Positions 1 through 8,558 of a DNA stretch of 10,296 nt are shown piece after piece. The notes beneath the pieces are model-generated. The model saw nothing but the letters and a program-made list of their open reading frames with translations. It was not told where the DNA came from and made no database searches. The position numbers and the translations under genes are program-made. Numbering within the stretch: position 1 is the stretch's first letter; every line of letters starts with the position of its first letter. The stretch is taken from contig JAQBPL010000019.1 of assembly GCA_028287545.1 (NCBI GenBank), positions 1-10,296 on the forward strand, written 5' to 3'. Source of the stretch: Vulcanimicrobiota bacterium. Its GTDB lineage: Bacteria > Eremiobacterota > Eremiobacteria > Baltobacterales > Baltobacteraceae.

Positions 1-69
1 TTTCTCGTCGTCCTCATCGTGATCCAATTGGTGCTGCGTCTCATTGCAGGGGAACCCTGCACCGCGTGA
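1..69 (+). CDS. C-terminal end of an upstream membrane protein (partial)
   Basis: Frame 1 is open from the window edge to a TGA at 67-69 and gives 22 residues: an almost unbroken hydrophobic run ([17 protein letters not shown]) and a short tail. This looks like the last transmembrane helix of a small membrane protein whose body lies outside the window. The helix with an internal Gln and a closing Leu-Arg-Leu resembles the end of YggT/YlmG family proteins, but 22 residues are too few to name it. The stop lies 4 bases before the preferred GTG start of lepA, so the two genes are probably co-transcribed. It could also be a chance open frame, though its composition and the tight junction argue for a real gene end. 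Confidence 0.5.
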   Translation, partial: FLVVLIVIQLVLRLIAGEPCTA

Positions 70-73
70 GCTC

Positions 74-1903
<1,830 letters not shown>

Positions 1904-1926
1904 CGGCCGGGTGTAGAGTGGGACGC

Positions 1927-2547
1927 GTGAGGGTCTACGTCGCGACGACGAACTTCGGCAAGCTGCGCGAGATGGAGGCGCTCTTCGCCGACGCGCCGCT
2001 CACGCTGGCTTCGTACGGCGACTACGAGGACCCGATCGAAGGCGACACGTCGTATGCCGACAACGCCGCGCTCAAGGCGCGCGCGCTGCACGCGCAGCTG
2101 CAGCGCGCCGGGCGGCCGGCCAACGTGCTGGCCGACGATTCGGGCCTGGAAGTCTACGCGCTCGACCGGCGTCCGGGAGTGCTGACGGCCTACTACGGCG
2201 GCGCCGAACTGTCGTGGAGCGAGCGCCGCAAACGCCTGCTCGCCGAGCTCGAGACCACGCCGCTGCGCGATTTCGATCGCCGCGCGCGTTTCGTCTGCGC
2301 GCTCCACTTCATCGATGAGACCGGACGCGAGTTCGCCGCGATGGGAACGGTCGACGGTGAGATCGCGGCCGCCGAAGCCGGCGCCGCGGGGTTCTCGTTC
2401 GATCCGATTTTTCTATACCCGCCGTCGGGCCGCACCTTCGCCGAGATGAGCGCCGAGGAGAAGAACCTCGTGAGCCACCGCGGGATCGCCGCGGCGGCGC
2501 TGGTCGCCGCGATCACCCGCGCCGGCGTCTGTTCGACCTCGGCGTGA
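1927..2547 (+). CDS. rdgB: RdgB/HAM1 family XTP/dITP pyrophosphatase
   Basis: This cytoplasmic enzyme hydrolyses non-canonical purine nucleotides (dITP, ITP, XTP) to the monophosphate and pyrophosphate, keeping them out of DNA and RNA. The product is 206 residues, normal for the family (about 195-210). Visible signatures are the N-terminal TNxGK (8-12), DNAALKARA around Lys50, LADDSGLEV with the acidic pair Asp70/Asp71, FDPIF (158-162) and the closing SHRG (183-186). One family residue differs: the PG-x-x-(S/T)-A-R-Y loop reads PGVLTAYY, so Tyr89 replaces the usual Arg. The GTG at 1927 gives the standard beginning MRVYVATTNFGK; GTG 1918 would add three residues. The frame stays open far upstream inside lepA, but that part is the wrong frame of lepA. 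The gene follows lepA by 23 bases, so it is probably in the same transcript. It ends just before a hairpin. Confidence 0.93.
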   Translation: MRVYVATTNFGKLREMEALFADAPLTLASYGDYEDPIEGDTSYADNAALKARALHAQLQRAGRPANVLADDSGLEVYALDRRPGVLTAYYGGAELSWSERRKRLLAELETTPLRDFDRRARFVCALHFIDETGREFAAMGTVDGEIAAAEAGAAGFSFDPIFLYPPSGRTFAEMSAEEKNLVSHRGIAAAALVAAITRAGVCSTSA

Positions 2548-2553
2548 ACGAAA

Positions 2554-2579
2554 ACGGCCCGGTCGTAAAACCGGGCCGT
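2554..2579. terminator. Bidirectional hairpin terminator between rdgB and the tRNA cluster
   Basis: A perfect 10-bp inverted repeat (ACGGCCCGGT / ACCGGGCCGT) with a 6-base loop starts 7 bases after the rdgB stop. Read on the - strand the stem is followed by TTTTCGTT, a fair intrinsic terminator for the tRNA genes reading towards it. Read on the + strand it is followed only by CTTGC, so termination of rdgB would rest mainly on the stem. Its place between converging units supports use in both directions. Confidence 0.75.
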
Positions 2580-2586
2580 CTTGCAC

Positions 2587-2661
<75 letters not shown>

Positions 2662-2673
2662 AACGTTTCCGAG

Positions 2674-2701
2674 GTTACTCGGACGGGGCCCCGTTCGTCA
2701 A
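2674..2701 (-). promoter_or_regulatory. Possible sigma-70-type promoter for tRNA-Lys(CTT)
   Basis: On the - strand TTGACG (2696-2701) matches five of six bases of the -35 consensus. After a 16-base spacer comes AGTAAC (2674-2679), which matches only three of six -10 bases and lacks the important second A and last T. Transcription would begin near 2667, about six bases before the mature tRNA 5' end. The same -35 hexamer occurs in the better promoter before tRNA-Gly. The weak -10 keeps confidence low. Confidence 0.3.
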
Positions 2702-2725
2702 GACCGCGACCCCGTCCGCTTTTTT
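2680..2725 (+). terminator. Inverted repeat with T-run between the two tRNA-Lys genes
   Basis: Arms CGGACGGGG (2680-2688) and CCCCGTCCG (2710-2718) form a perfect 9-bp stem around a 21-base loop and are followed on the + strand by C and six T (2720-2725). That is terminator-like on the + strand and would stop read-through from rdgB before it runs antisense over the other tRNA genes. The left arm also contains the self-complementary CGGGGCCCCG (2684-2693), which would compete with the long stem. The T-run ends inside the encoded CCA of tRNA-Lys(TTT). Confidence 0.45.
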
Positions 2726-2800
2726 GGTGTGCCCGGCGGGGCTCGAACCCGCGACCAATAGCTTAAAAGGCTACTGCTCTACCGACTGAGCTACAGGCAC
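2725..2800 (-). tRNA. tRNA-Lys (anticodon TTT)
   Basis: The reverse complement gives acceptor GTGCCTG paired with CGGGCAC (one G-U), D-arm GCTCAGTCGGTAGAGC, anticodon stem GTAGC/GCTAT around the loop CTTTTAA (anticodon at 2765-2767), T-arm GCGGG-TTCGAGC-CCCGC, discriminator A and an encoded CCA (2725-2727). It reads AAA and, by wobble, AAG. The second lysine tRNA lies 63 bases further on; the bodies differ clearly, so this is a separate isoacceptor and not a recent copy. Confidence 0.96.
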
Positions 2801-2876
2801 ACGTAACGTTTCCTCTGATTCGACACGGTGAGCGAAGGTTCCGCGCCTCCTCGCATCCACGTTTCGCTTGAAGCGA

Positions 2877-2906
2877 ACAGCCCCAAGCCGCACGGCTCGG
2901 GGCTGT
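2877..2906 (-). terminator. GC-rich hairpin downstream of tRNA-His
   Basis: The segment forms ACAGCCCC/GGGGCTGT continued, after one mismatch, by an inner AGCC/GGCT stem. It begins 6 bases beyond the 3' end of tRNA-His on the - strand and is followed there by TTCGCTT, a weak T-rich tail. A second small dyad (TTCGCTT / AAGCGAA, about 2863-2877) adjoins it. It is probably a terminator or processing signal separating tRNA-His from the lysine tRNAs. Confidence 0.5.
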
Positions 2907-2912
2907 CCTTCG

Positions 2913-2990
2913 TGGGGTGACTGACGGGGGTCGAACCCGCGACCTCAGGAATCACAATCCTGCGCTCTAACCAGCTGAGCTACAATCACC
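2913..2990 (-). tRNA. tRNA-His (anticodon GTG)
   Basis: The reverse complement has acceptor GTGATTG paired with CAGTCAC, D-arm GCTCAGCTGGTTAGAGC, anticodon stem CAGGA/TCCTG around the loop TTGTGAT (anticodon at 2953-2955), T-arm GCGGG-TTCGACC-CCCGT, and an encoded CCA (2913-2915). The histidine identity pair is directly visible: an extra 5' G at -1 (complement of base 2990) opposite discriminator C73 (complement of 2916), so the -1 G is encoded as usual in bacteria. Confidence 0.97.
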
Positions 2991-3012
2991 GCGACGAACG
3001 CCCATAGTTAGA

Positions 3013-3042
3013 CGAACGACGCGCGGAAAACCTGCGCGTTCG
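3013..3042 (-). terminator. Possible hairpin between tRNA-Arg and tRNA-His
   Basis: Outer ACGA/TCGT and inner ACGCGC/GCGCGT arms face each other across a GGAAAACCT centre, with a 3-base bulge in one arm. It sits directly after the CCA end of tRNA-Arg on the - strand. No T-run follows, so it may be a processing element instead of a terminator. The bulge makes it only moderately convincing. Confidence 0.3.
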
Positions 3043-3118
3043 TGGCGCGCCCGGAGGGAATCGAACCCCCATCGTTCCGCTTAGAAGGCGGATGCCTTAT
3101 CCGTTAGACCACGGGCGC
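3043..3118 (-). tRNA. tRNA-Arg (anticodon TCT)
   Basis: The reverse complement has a perfect acceptor GCGCCCG/CGGGCGC, D-arm GTCTAACGGATAAGGC, anticodon stem TCCGC/GCGGA around the loop CTTCTAA (anticodon at 3083-3085), T-arm with TTCGATT, discriminator G and an encoded CCA (3043-3045). It reads AGA and, by wobble, AGG, rare codons in a genome this GC-rich. It starts 16 bases after the end of tRNA-Pro, so the two are probably processed from one transcript. Confidence 0.96.
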
Positions 3119-3133
3119 CGGGTGGACGAACAC

Positions 3134-3208
<75 letters not shown>

Positions 3209-3339
3209 CAGCCCCCATGGTACCACGGGCGCTCAACCCGCTTCGGCTGCCGGAACGCCGCGCGGTCGGCCGCAGGCGCCGGACAACCTCTCCGCGTAGC
3301 CCCACCGCAATTCTTTCGGAGGTCTTGGAGAGAGTTCAT

Positions 3340-5331
3340 GTGCGCCGTTTGATCGCCGCTGCGCTTGCCATGGCGTCGTCCGTGTTTTCCGTGGCGCCCG
3401 CGAGCGCCGCGGATCCGAAGCCGTTCAGCTACGAGACCGCGCGGGCGCTGGTCACCGTCCGGGAACCGCAGATCTCGCCCGACGGAAGCCGCGTCGCGTA
3501 CGTCCGGTCGGTCGGCGACTACAAAGCCGATCGCAACGACACCGAGCTCGTTCTCGTCGACGTGGCGAGCGGCGCGCGGCGCGTCCTGACCCGCGAGCGC
3601 ATCGCGATTCACGCGCCGCGCTGGTCGCCCCGCGGCGACCGCCTCGCGTACCTGGCTTCTCCCGCGCAGGCGAAGCCGCCGCAGCTGTACGTGCTGCCGA
3701 TGAACGGCGGCGATTCGGAGAAGATCACCGACGTCAAGAGCGGCGTCGATGCGTACGCGTGGCGTCCCGACGGCGGCGGGTTCGCCTACCTCGCGCAGGA
3801 CGATCCGCCCAAGACGAAGGCGCCGGAGTCGTACGTGCCGGCGTTCGCCGTAACCGACGAACACTTCCTCACCCGCGAGCCCTCGCGCCCCGCGCACGTG
3901 TGGACGATCGGCGCGGACGGCAAGAGCGCAAAGCAGATCACCCGCGGTGAGGCGGCGCCGCCTCAAAGCGGCAGGCTGCAGTGGACGCCCGACGGCAAGA
4001 CGCTGGCGCTGGTGATGCAGCCCGACGCCGTCTTCGCGCACTTCACCAAAGCGCACACCGTGCTGATCGACGTCGCGAGCGGCACGGTCAAGCCGCTGCG
4101 CGCAGAGGGCATCGACGGCGGAGGGCCCCTCTCGCACGACGGCACGGCGATCGCGCTGAGCCTGCCGCGTCACGGAAGCGTCTATCTCCAGCAGGATCTC
4201 AGCGTCCGCTCACTCGCCGACGGTCGCGAGATCGCGTCGGGTACGGCGATCGACCGCAACGTGCACTGGGCCGACTGGTCACCGGACGACAAAACCATCT
4301 ACGTCGGGACGGCGGACGGCGTGCGCAGCGTCCTGTGGCGGATGCCGCTCGGCGGCGCGCCGGCGCGCGTCGATCTCGGCGACGTCGACTTCGGCGCGGA
4401 CGCGACGATCGCTCGCACGGGCACGATCGCGTTCGTCGGCCAGCGGCGCGACGCCGCGAGCGAGATCTACGTGCTGCCGTCCGGCACGACACCGCGTCGC
4501 GTCAGCGACGAAAATGCGTTCTTGCGCGACTACGCGCTCGCGCGGCGCGAGCGCTTCGACTGGACCAGCGACGACGGCACGGCGGTGAACGGCGTGCTCA
4601 CCTTTCCGCTCGGCTACACCGCGGGGAAGACGTATCCGCTGGTGCTCGACATCCACGGCGGGCCGGTCTCGACCTCGACCTGGGCATGCTGCGGGCTCGA
4701 AGGTGTGCTCGATCAGGTGCTGGCGACGCACGGCTATTTCGTGCTGCAGCCGAATTATCGCGGCAGCGACAACTCCGGCGACGCGTTCCTCTCGGCGATC
4801 GTCCCGCACGTGACGAGCGCGCCGGGGCGCGACAACCTCGCGGCGGTCGAGGCGCTGAAGAAGACCGGGATGATCGATCCGGCGCGCATCGGCGTGAGCG
4901 GCTGGTCCGGCGGCGGCCTGCAGACGGGCTGGCTCGTCGGCCACGCGTCGTTCTGGCGCGCGGCGGTCGCCGGCGCCGGCGTGTACGACTGGTACGAACA
5001 AGCCGTTCTCGCCGACATCAACGAAGAGTTCGCGCGCGACTTTCTCGGCGGCGCGACGCCGTGGACGAAAGCGGGCCGCGCCGCGTTCGACGCGGAGTCA
5101 CCGCTCACGTACGCGGACGCCATCCGCACGCCGCTGCTAATCCTCAGCGACACCGGCGATCAGCGCGTACCGATCTCGCAGTCGTACGCGCTCTATCACG
5201 CCCTGCACGACCGCGGACGAACGGTCAAATTCGTCGCCTTCCCGCGCGCCGGCCATTTTCCGACCGATCCGGTCGGGCGCGAGGGTACTCTGCGAACGTG
5301 GAGCGATTGGTTCGACCGGTGGCTGAAGTGA
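3340..5331 (+). CDS. Exported S9 family serine peptidase (prolyl oligopeptidase / DPP5-like), first of a tandem pair
   Basis: Members of this family cleave short peptides, usually releasing dipeptides or acylated residues; the exact specificity cannot be read here. From GTG 3340 the product is 663 residues. An N-terminal Sec signal peptide (MRRLIAAALAMA..., likely cut after ASA near residue 23) indicates export. Residues about 30-400 hold TolB/WD-like beta-propeller blades with recurring SPDG/SPRG/RPDG/TPDG turns. The C-terminal alpha/beta-hydrolase domain has HGGP (439-442), YRGS (473-476), the nucleophile elbow GWSGGG (Ser523), Asp607 in TGDQRVP and His639 in AGHFP, so the triad is complete. 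GGAGAGAG (3327-3334) lies 5 bases before the start; the open frame further upstream crosses tRNA-Pro and is not coding. An unusual Cys-Cys pair (450-451) lies just after HGGP. The stop shares one base with the ATG of the next, paralogous gene. Confidence 0.92.
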   Translation: MRRLIAAALAMASSVFSVAPASAADPKPFSYETARALVTVREPQISPDGSRVAYVRSVGDYKADRNDTELVLVDVASGARRVLTRERIAIHAPRWSPRGDRLAYLASPAQAKPPQLYVLPMNGGDSEKITDVKSGVDAYAWRPDGGGFAYLAQDDPPKTKAPESYVPAFAVTDEHFLTREPSRPAHVWTIGADGKSAKQITRGEAAPPQSGRLQWTPDGKTLALVMQPDAVFAHFTKAHTVLIDVASGTVKPLRAEGIDGGGPLSHDGTAIALSLPRHGSVYLQQDLSVRSLADGREIASGTAIDRNVHWADWSPDDKTIYVGTADGVRSVLWRMPLGGAPARVDLGDVDFGADATIARTGTIAFVGQRRDAASEIYVLPSGTTPRRVSDENAFLRDYALARRERFDWTSDDGTAVNGVLTFPLGYTAGKTYPLVLDIHGGPVSTSTWACCGLEGVLDQVLATHGYFVLQPNYRGSDNSGDAFLSAIVPHVTSAPGRDNLAAVEALKKTGMIDPARIGVSGWSGGGLQTGWLVGHASFWRAAVAGAGVYDWYEQAVLADINEEFARDFLGGATPWTKAGRAAFDAESPLTYADAIRTPLLILSDTGDQRVPISQSYALYHALHDRGRTVKFVAFPRAGHFPTDPVGREGTLRTWSDWFDRWLK

Positions 5332-7301
5332 TGGTCCGCCAACTCGCGGCGAGCATCGTGCTCGCTGCGCTGCTCGCTCCCGCCGCGGTCCCCGCCGCCG
5401 CCTCGCCGGTGACCGAACGCGATCTGCGCGCGCTCGTGACGCTGCTCGATCCGCAGATCTCGCCCGATGGGAAGCGGGTCGCACTCGTGGTGCGGCGGGC
5501 CGATTTCGAGAAGAACGTCTACAAGAACGAGCTCGTCCTCATCGACGTGAAGAGCGGTTCGATGCGCGTGCTCGTGAAGCAGCGCGACGACGTCACCTCG
5601 CCGCGCTGGGCGCCGGGCGGCGACCGCCTCGCCTACGTCGCGACGCCCGAAAAAGACGCCGCCGCGAAAGACGAGCCGCACGCCCAGATCGCCGTGCTCT
5701 CGATGAGCGGCGGCGAGCCGGTGATGATCACCAGCGCGAAGCAGGGCGTCGACGCGTTCGCGTGGCGTCCCGACGGCCACGCCTTCGCGTACCTCACGCA
5801 CGATCCGTCGCCCGACGAGAAGCGCGTGAAGGCCAAAGACGATTGGTTCGAGATCACCGATCAAGCATGGACCGCGCGTTCGGCGCCGGCGCCCGCGCAT
5901 CTGTGGACCGTCGGCGCCGACGGCAAGGGAACGCGCCGCGCCACCAGCGGCGTGTGGTCCTTGAACGGCGTGCCCGCGTTTTCGCGTGACGGCACGACGG
6001 TCTTCGCCGTCCGCACGCCGGCCTCGACGAATGCGTACCGCTCGCGCAGTCTCGTCGCCGTTACGATCGCGTCGGGCCGCGTGCGGACGCTCTCGAGCGG
6101 CCGTTCGAGCGACGCCCCGGCCGTCTCACCGGACGGAACGCGGCTGATCGCTGACGGAGAACACCCGGCCGCGTTCTCGCAGACCGAGCTGTACGAGAGC
6201 GACCTCGCGGGACGGCACGTGCGCGACGTGAGCGAGCGGCTCGACCGCTCGATCCAGTTCCAGACGTTCGTCCCGGGCGGCGTCGTCGTCGGCGCGAACG
6301 ACGCGACCCGCGACCGCCTCTTCGAGATCGCCGCCGACGGGACGCCGCGCGCGCTGCCGCTCGGCGACGTCAACGTGAGCGGTGAAGCCAGCGCCGCGCA
6401 CGACGGCACGCTGGCATTCGTCGGCGTCACGGCGGCGCGGCCCGCGGAGCTGTACGTTCTTCCACCCGGCGCCGACCGGCCGCGCCGGCTGACCGCCGTG
6501 AACGCCGCGATCGCCGCGCATCCCGCGGCGCGCTCGCGCACGATCGTATGGCGCAGCGCCGACGGCTTCGAAGTCGACGGCGTGCTGACCGAACCGCTCG
6601 GCATGACCGCCGGGACGCGCTATCCGCTGGTTGTCCTGATCCACGGCGGCCCGACGGCGACGTCGACTGACGCGTACTCGCCGCTCGTCCAGCTGATGGC
6701 CGCCCGCGGTTGGCTCGTCTTTCAGCCGAACTACCGCGGCAGCGACAACCTCGGCCACCGGTTCGCGCACGCGACCGTTCCGTACGTCACGAGCTCGCCC
6801 GCGCGCGACGTGCTCGACGGCGTCGACGCCGTCGAGAAGCTCGGCATCGTCGATCCGGCGCGCATCGGCGTCTCGGGCTGGAGCGAGGGCGGCTTGCTGA
6901 CGTCGTGGCTGATCGGCCACGACCATCGCTGGCGAGCCGCGATGTCGGGCGCCGCGGTCAACGATTGGACGCAGTATGCCGACATGACCGACGCCAAGGA
7001 CTTCACGCCGTCGTTCATCGGCGCGTCTCCCTGGAGCAGTTCGAAGATGCGCGCGCTCTACGATGCGGAGTCACCGCTCACGTACGCCGCCGCCGTGACG
7101 ACCCCGACGCTGATCATGACCGACGCGGGAGATTTCCGGGTGCCGACCCCGCTCTCGTACGAGTTCTACCACGCGATCCGCGCGACCGGGACGCCCGTCG
7201 AACTCGTCGTCTTCCCGGTGAACGGCCACAATCCGAGCGATCCGCTGCACCGCGAGGACCGCACGCATCGCTGGGTCGACTGGTTCGCGCGTCACTTCTG
7301 A
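5331..7301 (+). CDS. Exported S9 family serine peptidase (prolyl oligopeptidase / DPP5-like), second of a tandem pair
   Basis: This is a paralogue of the preceding gene with the same plan and nearly the same length (656 residues). The ATG overlaps the previous TGA by one base, with no strong ribosome-binding site, which suggests translational coupling; GTG 5328, one codon earlier, is an alternative. A signal peptide (MVRQLAASIVLAALLAPAAV..., probable cut after AAA near 24) is followed by propeller blades (PQISPDGKRVA, PRWAPGGDRLAY, FAWRPDGHAFAY, PAVSPDGTRL) and the catalytic domain: HGGP from His438, QPNYRGSDN, GWSEGG with Ser518, Asp601 in AGDFRVP and His633 in NGHNP. The pair share long stretches such as DPARIGVSGWS and QPNYRGSDN, pointing to duplication in place, but the elbow (GWSEGG against GWSGGG) and the propeller differ, so substrates may have diverged. 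The open frame extends upstream inside the first peptidase gene, but that part is out of frame with real coding sequence. Confidence 0.92.
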   Translation: MVRQLAASIVLAALLAPAAVPAAASPVTERDLRALVTLLDPQISPDGKRVALVVRRADFEKNVYKNELVLIDVKSGSMRVLVKQRDDVTSPRWAPGGDRLAYVATPEKDAAAKDEPHAQIAVLSMSGGEPVMITSAKQGVDAFAWRPDGHAFAYLTHDPSPDEKRVKAKDDWFEITDQAWTARSAPAPAHLWTVGADGKGTRRATSGVWSLNGVPAFSRDGTTVFAVRTPASTNAYRSRSLVAVTIASGRVRTLSSGRSSDAPAVSPDGTRLIADGEHPAAFSQTELYESDLAGRHVRDVSERLDRSIQFQTFVPGGVVVGANDATRDRLFEIAADGTPRALPLGDVNVSGEASAAHDGTLAFVGVTAARPAELYVLPPGADRPRRLTAVNAAIAAHPAARSRTIVWRSADGFEVDGVLTEPLGMTAGTRYPLVVLIHGGPTATSTDAYSPLVQLMAARGWLVFQPNYRGSDNLGHRFAHATVPYVTSSPARDVLDGVDAVEKLGIVDPARIGVSGWSEGGLLTSWLIGHDHRWRAAMSGAAVNDWTQYADMTDAKDFTPSFIGASPWSSSKMRALYDAESPLTYAAAVTTPTLIMTDAGDFRVPTPLSYEFYHAIRATGTPVELVVFPVNGHNPSDPLHREDRTHRWVDWFARHF

Positions 7302-7393
7302 GCGGCGAGGGGACCGAGGGGTTGCAGAGAAGGCAGAATCTTCCGCGTTCCCAGATCTTTCCTGACTCGATGTTCCATGGAGGAAGTTCGACC

Positions 7394-8395
7394 GTGACGC
7401 CTTCTCGCAGTACCTTTTTGGCCGGGACCGCCGGCGTGGTCGCGGCTTCCGCGGCCGCCCCGACGCTGATCGCCGCCGCCAGCCCCGCCGACGTCGCCAG
7501 CGCGACCCGCGGCATGACGCTCACAACCCTGCGCGACGGCGCCGTCGACCACGTCGGCGTGCGCACGCCGCGCGGCATCGTCGACATCTCCCGAGCCGCG
7601 AAAGCGCTCGGCGTGACGTCGCCTCCGCTGACCGTCGACGACGTCGTCGCAGGCCGCGGCAACGTCGCGGCACTCCCGATGCTGGTCGCCAAAGCGTCCG
7701 GCGACGCGGTCCGCAGCGAGGCGTCGGTGCAGTTCGGCCCGCTCGTCGGCGCGCCGCCGAAGATCGTCTGCGTCGGACTGAACTACCGCGCGCACATCGC
7801 CGAGACCGGCGAGAAAGCGCCGCCGTATCCGGATCTGTTCAATAAGTACAACACCGCGCTGAACCGGCACAACGGCACGGTCATGGTCTCGAAGCTGCAG
7901 GCCGAGAAGTTCGACTACGAGTCGGAGCTCGTGATGATCGTCGGCAAGACGGCGCGCAACGTCCCGGAGGCCGAGGCGCTCTCGTACGTGTTCGGCTATT
8001 CGTGCGGTCACGACTTCACCGCGCGCGACACGCAGCAGCGCGTCTCGCAGTGGATGACCGGCAAGACGCCCGATCAATTCGCGCCGCTCGGACCGTGGCT
8101 CGTCACCGCCGATCAGATCCCCGATCCGCAGACCCTCCAGATTCAGACCTGGATCAACGACGAGACGACGCCGCGCCAGGACGCCAGCACCGCGCAGATG
8201 ATCTTCAACTGCGCGCACATCCTGAGCTACACGTCGAACTACATCACGCTGCAGCCCGGCGACGTTATCTTCACCGGCACGCCCAGCGGCGTGATCACCG
8301 GGTATCCCAAGGACAAGCAAGTCTGGCTCAAGGCCGGCGACCGCGTCCGCACCACCATCTCGAAACTCGGCGAGCTTCGCTTCACCCTCGTCTAG
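7394..8395 (+). CDS. Fumarylacetoacetate hydrolase family protein with export-like leader
   Basis: FAH-fold enzymes cleave or isomerise acylpyruvate-type and related 2-oxo acids using Mg2+ or Mn2+; the substrate is not evident. The 333-residue product has an N-terminal domain to about residue 120, then the catalytic domain: KIVCVGLNYRAHIAE, the metal ligands Glu176 and Glu178 in DYESELVMIVG, Asp207 in HDFTARD, FAPLGPWLVT and the closing GDVIFTGTPSGV. GTG 7394 is chosen because GGAGGAA (7379-7385) stands 8 bases before it; an in-frame ATG at 7370 lacks this support and that site lies downstream of it. The leader is odd for a normally cytosolic family: MTPSRSTFLAGTAGVVAASA... looks like a twin-arginine signal with SRST in place of SRRx, followed by an Ala-rich hydrophobic stretch and a possible cut near AAA-SPADVAS. 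It follows the peptidases by 92 bases. Confidence 0.9.
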   Translation: MTPSRSTFLAGTAGVVAASAAAPTLIAAASPADVASATRGMTLTTLRDGAVDHVGVRTPRGIVDISRAAKALGVTSPPLTVDDVVAGRGNVAALPMLVAKASGDAVRSEASVQFGPLVGAPPKIVCVGLNYRAHIAETGEKAPPYPDLFNKYNTALNRHNGTVMVSKLQAEKFDYESELVMIVGKTARNVPEAEALSYVFGYSCGHDFTARDTQQRVSQWMTGKTPDQFAPLGPWLVTADQIPDPQTLQIQTWINDETTPRQDASTAQMIFNCAHILSYTSNYITLQPGDVIFTGTPSGVITGYPKDKQVWLKAGDRVRTTISKLGELRFTLV

Positions 8396-8489
8396 CTGTC
8401 ACCCTGAGCTTGTCGAGGGGCCCTTCAATGGCGGCTCGCCGCGGGCCGCCGCGCGTGACGAGGGCGGCTCGACAAGCTCGCCGTGACAG
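8396..8489. repeat. Long imperfect inverted repeat (GTCACCCTGAGCTTGTCGA type)
   Basis: The left arm at 8396-8417 begins CTGTCACCCTGAGCTTG and the right arm at 8468-8489 is its inverse; 19 of 22 positions pair, with three adjacent mismatches. The 50-base centre is GC-rich and partly self-complementary. The unit starts at the last base positions after the FAH stop codon. From memory, very similar palindromic units recur in intergenic DNA of many GC-rich bacteria; this could not be checked. No protein is encoded. Confidence 0.7.
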
Positions 8490-8494
8490 AACCG

Positions 8495-8532
8495 TCACCC
8501 TGTGCGTGTCGAAGGCGACAGGCGCAGGGTGA
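8495..8532. repeat. Second, diverged unit of the same inverted-repeat family
   Basis: Arms at 8495-8511 (starting TCACCCTGTGCGTG) and 8516-8532 pair at 15 of 17 positions across an AAGG loop. The left arm matches the start of the preceding repeat (GTCACCCTG...GTGTCGA against GTCACCCTG...TTGTCGA). There is no T-run after it, so it is not a typical intrinsic terminator, although a transcript would fold strongly here. It lies 26 bases before tRNA-Leu. Confidence 0.65.
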
Positions 8533-8558
8533 GGGGGGACGCGAAAGGCGATCCTCGG

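Noticed and set aside
2801..2876. Promoter search before tRNA-Lys(TTT)
   Set aside because: GAATCA-like -10 candidates lack a matching -35; nothing supportable.
3981..5330. Long Arg-rich open frame upstream of and in phase with the second S9 peptidase
   Set aside because: It lies wholly in the wrong frame of the first S9 peptidase; the real product begins at the signal peptide at 5331.
7359..7385. Possible sequestration of the FAH ribosome-binding site (TTCCT with AGGAA)
   Set aside because: Only five base pairs across a 17-base loop; too weak to call a regulatory structure.
6710..7393. Upstream continuation of the FAH frame
   Set aside because: It overlaps the second S9 peptidase out of frame and is Arg-rich; the strong GGAGGAA before GTG 7394 marks the start.
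7302..7393. Promoter or small gene in the gap before the FAH gene
   Set aside because: TTGCAG at 7322 has no -10 at proper spacing and no short frame has coding character.
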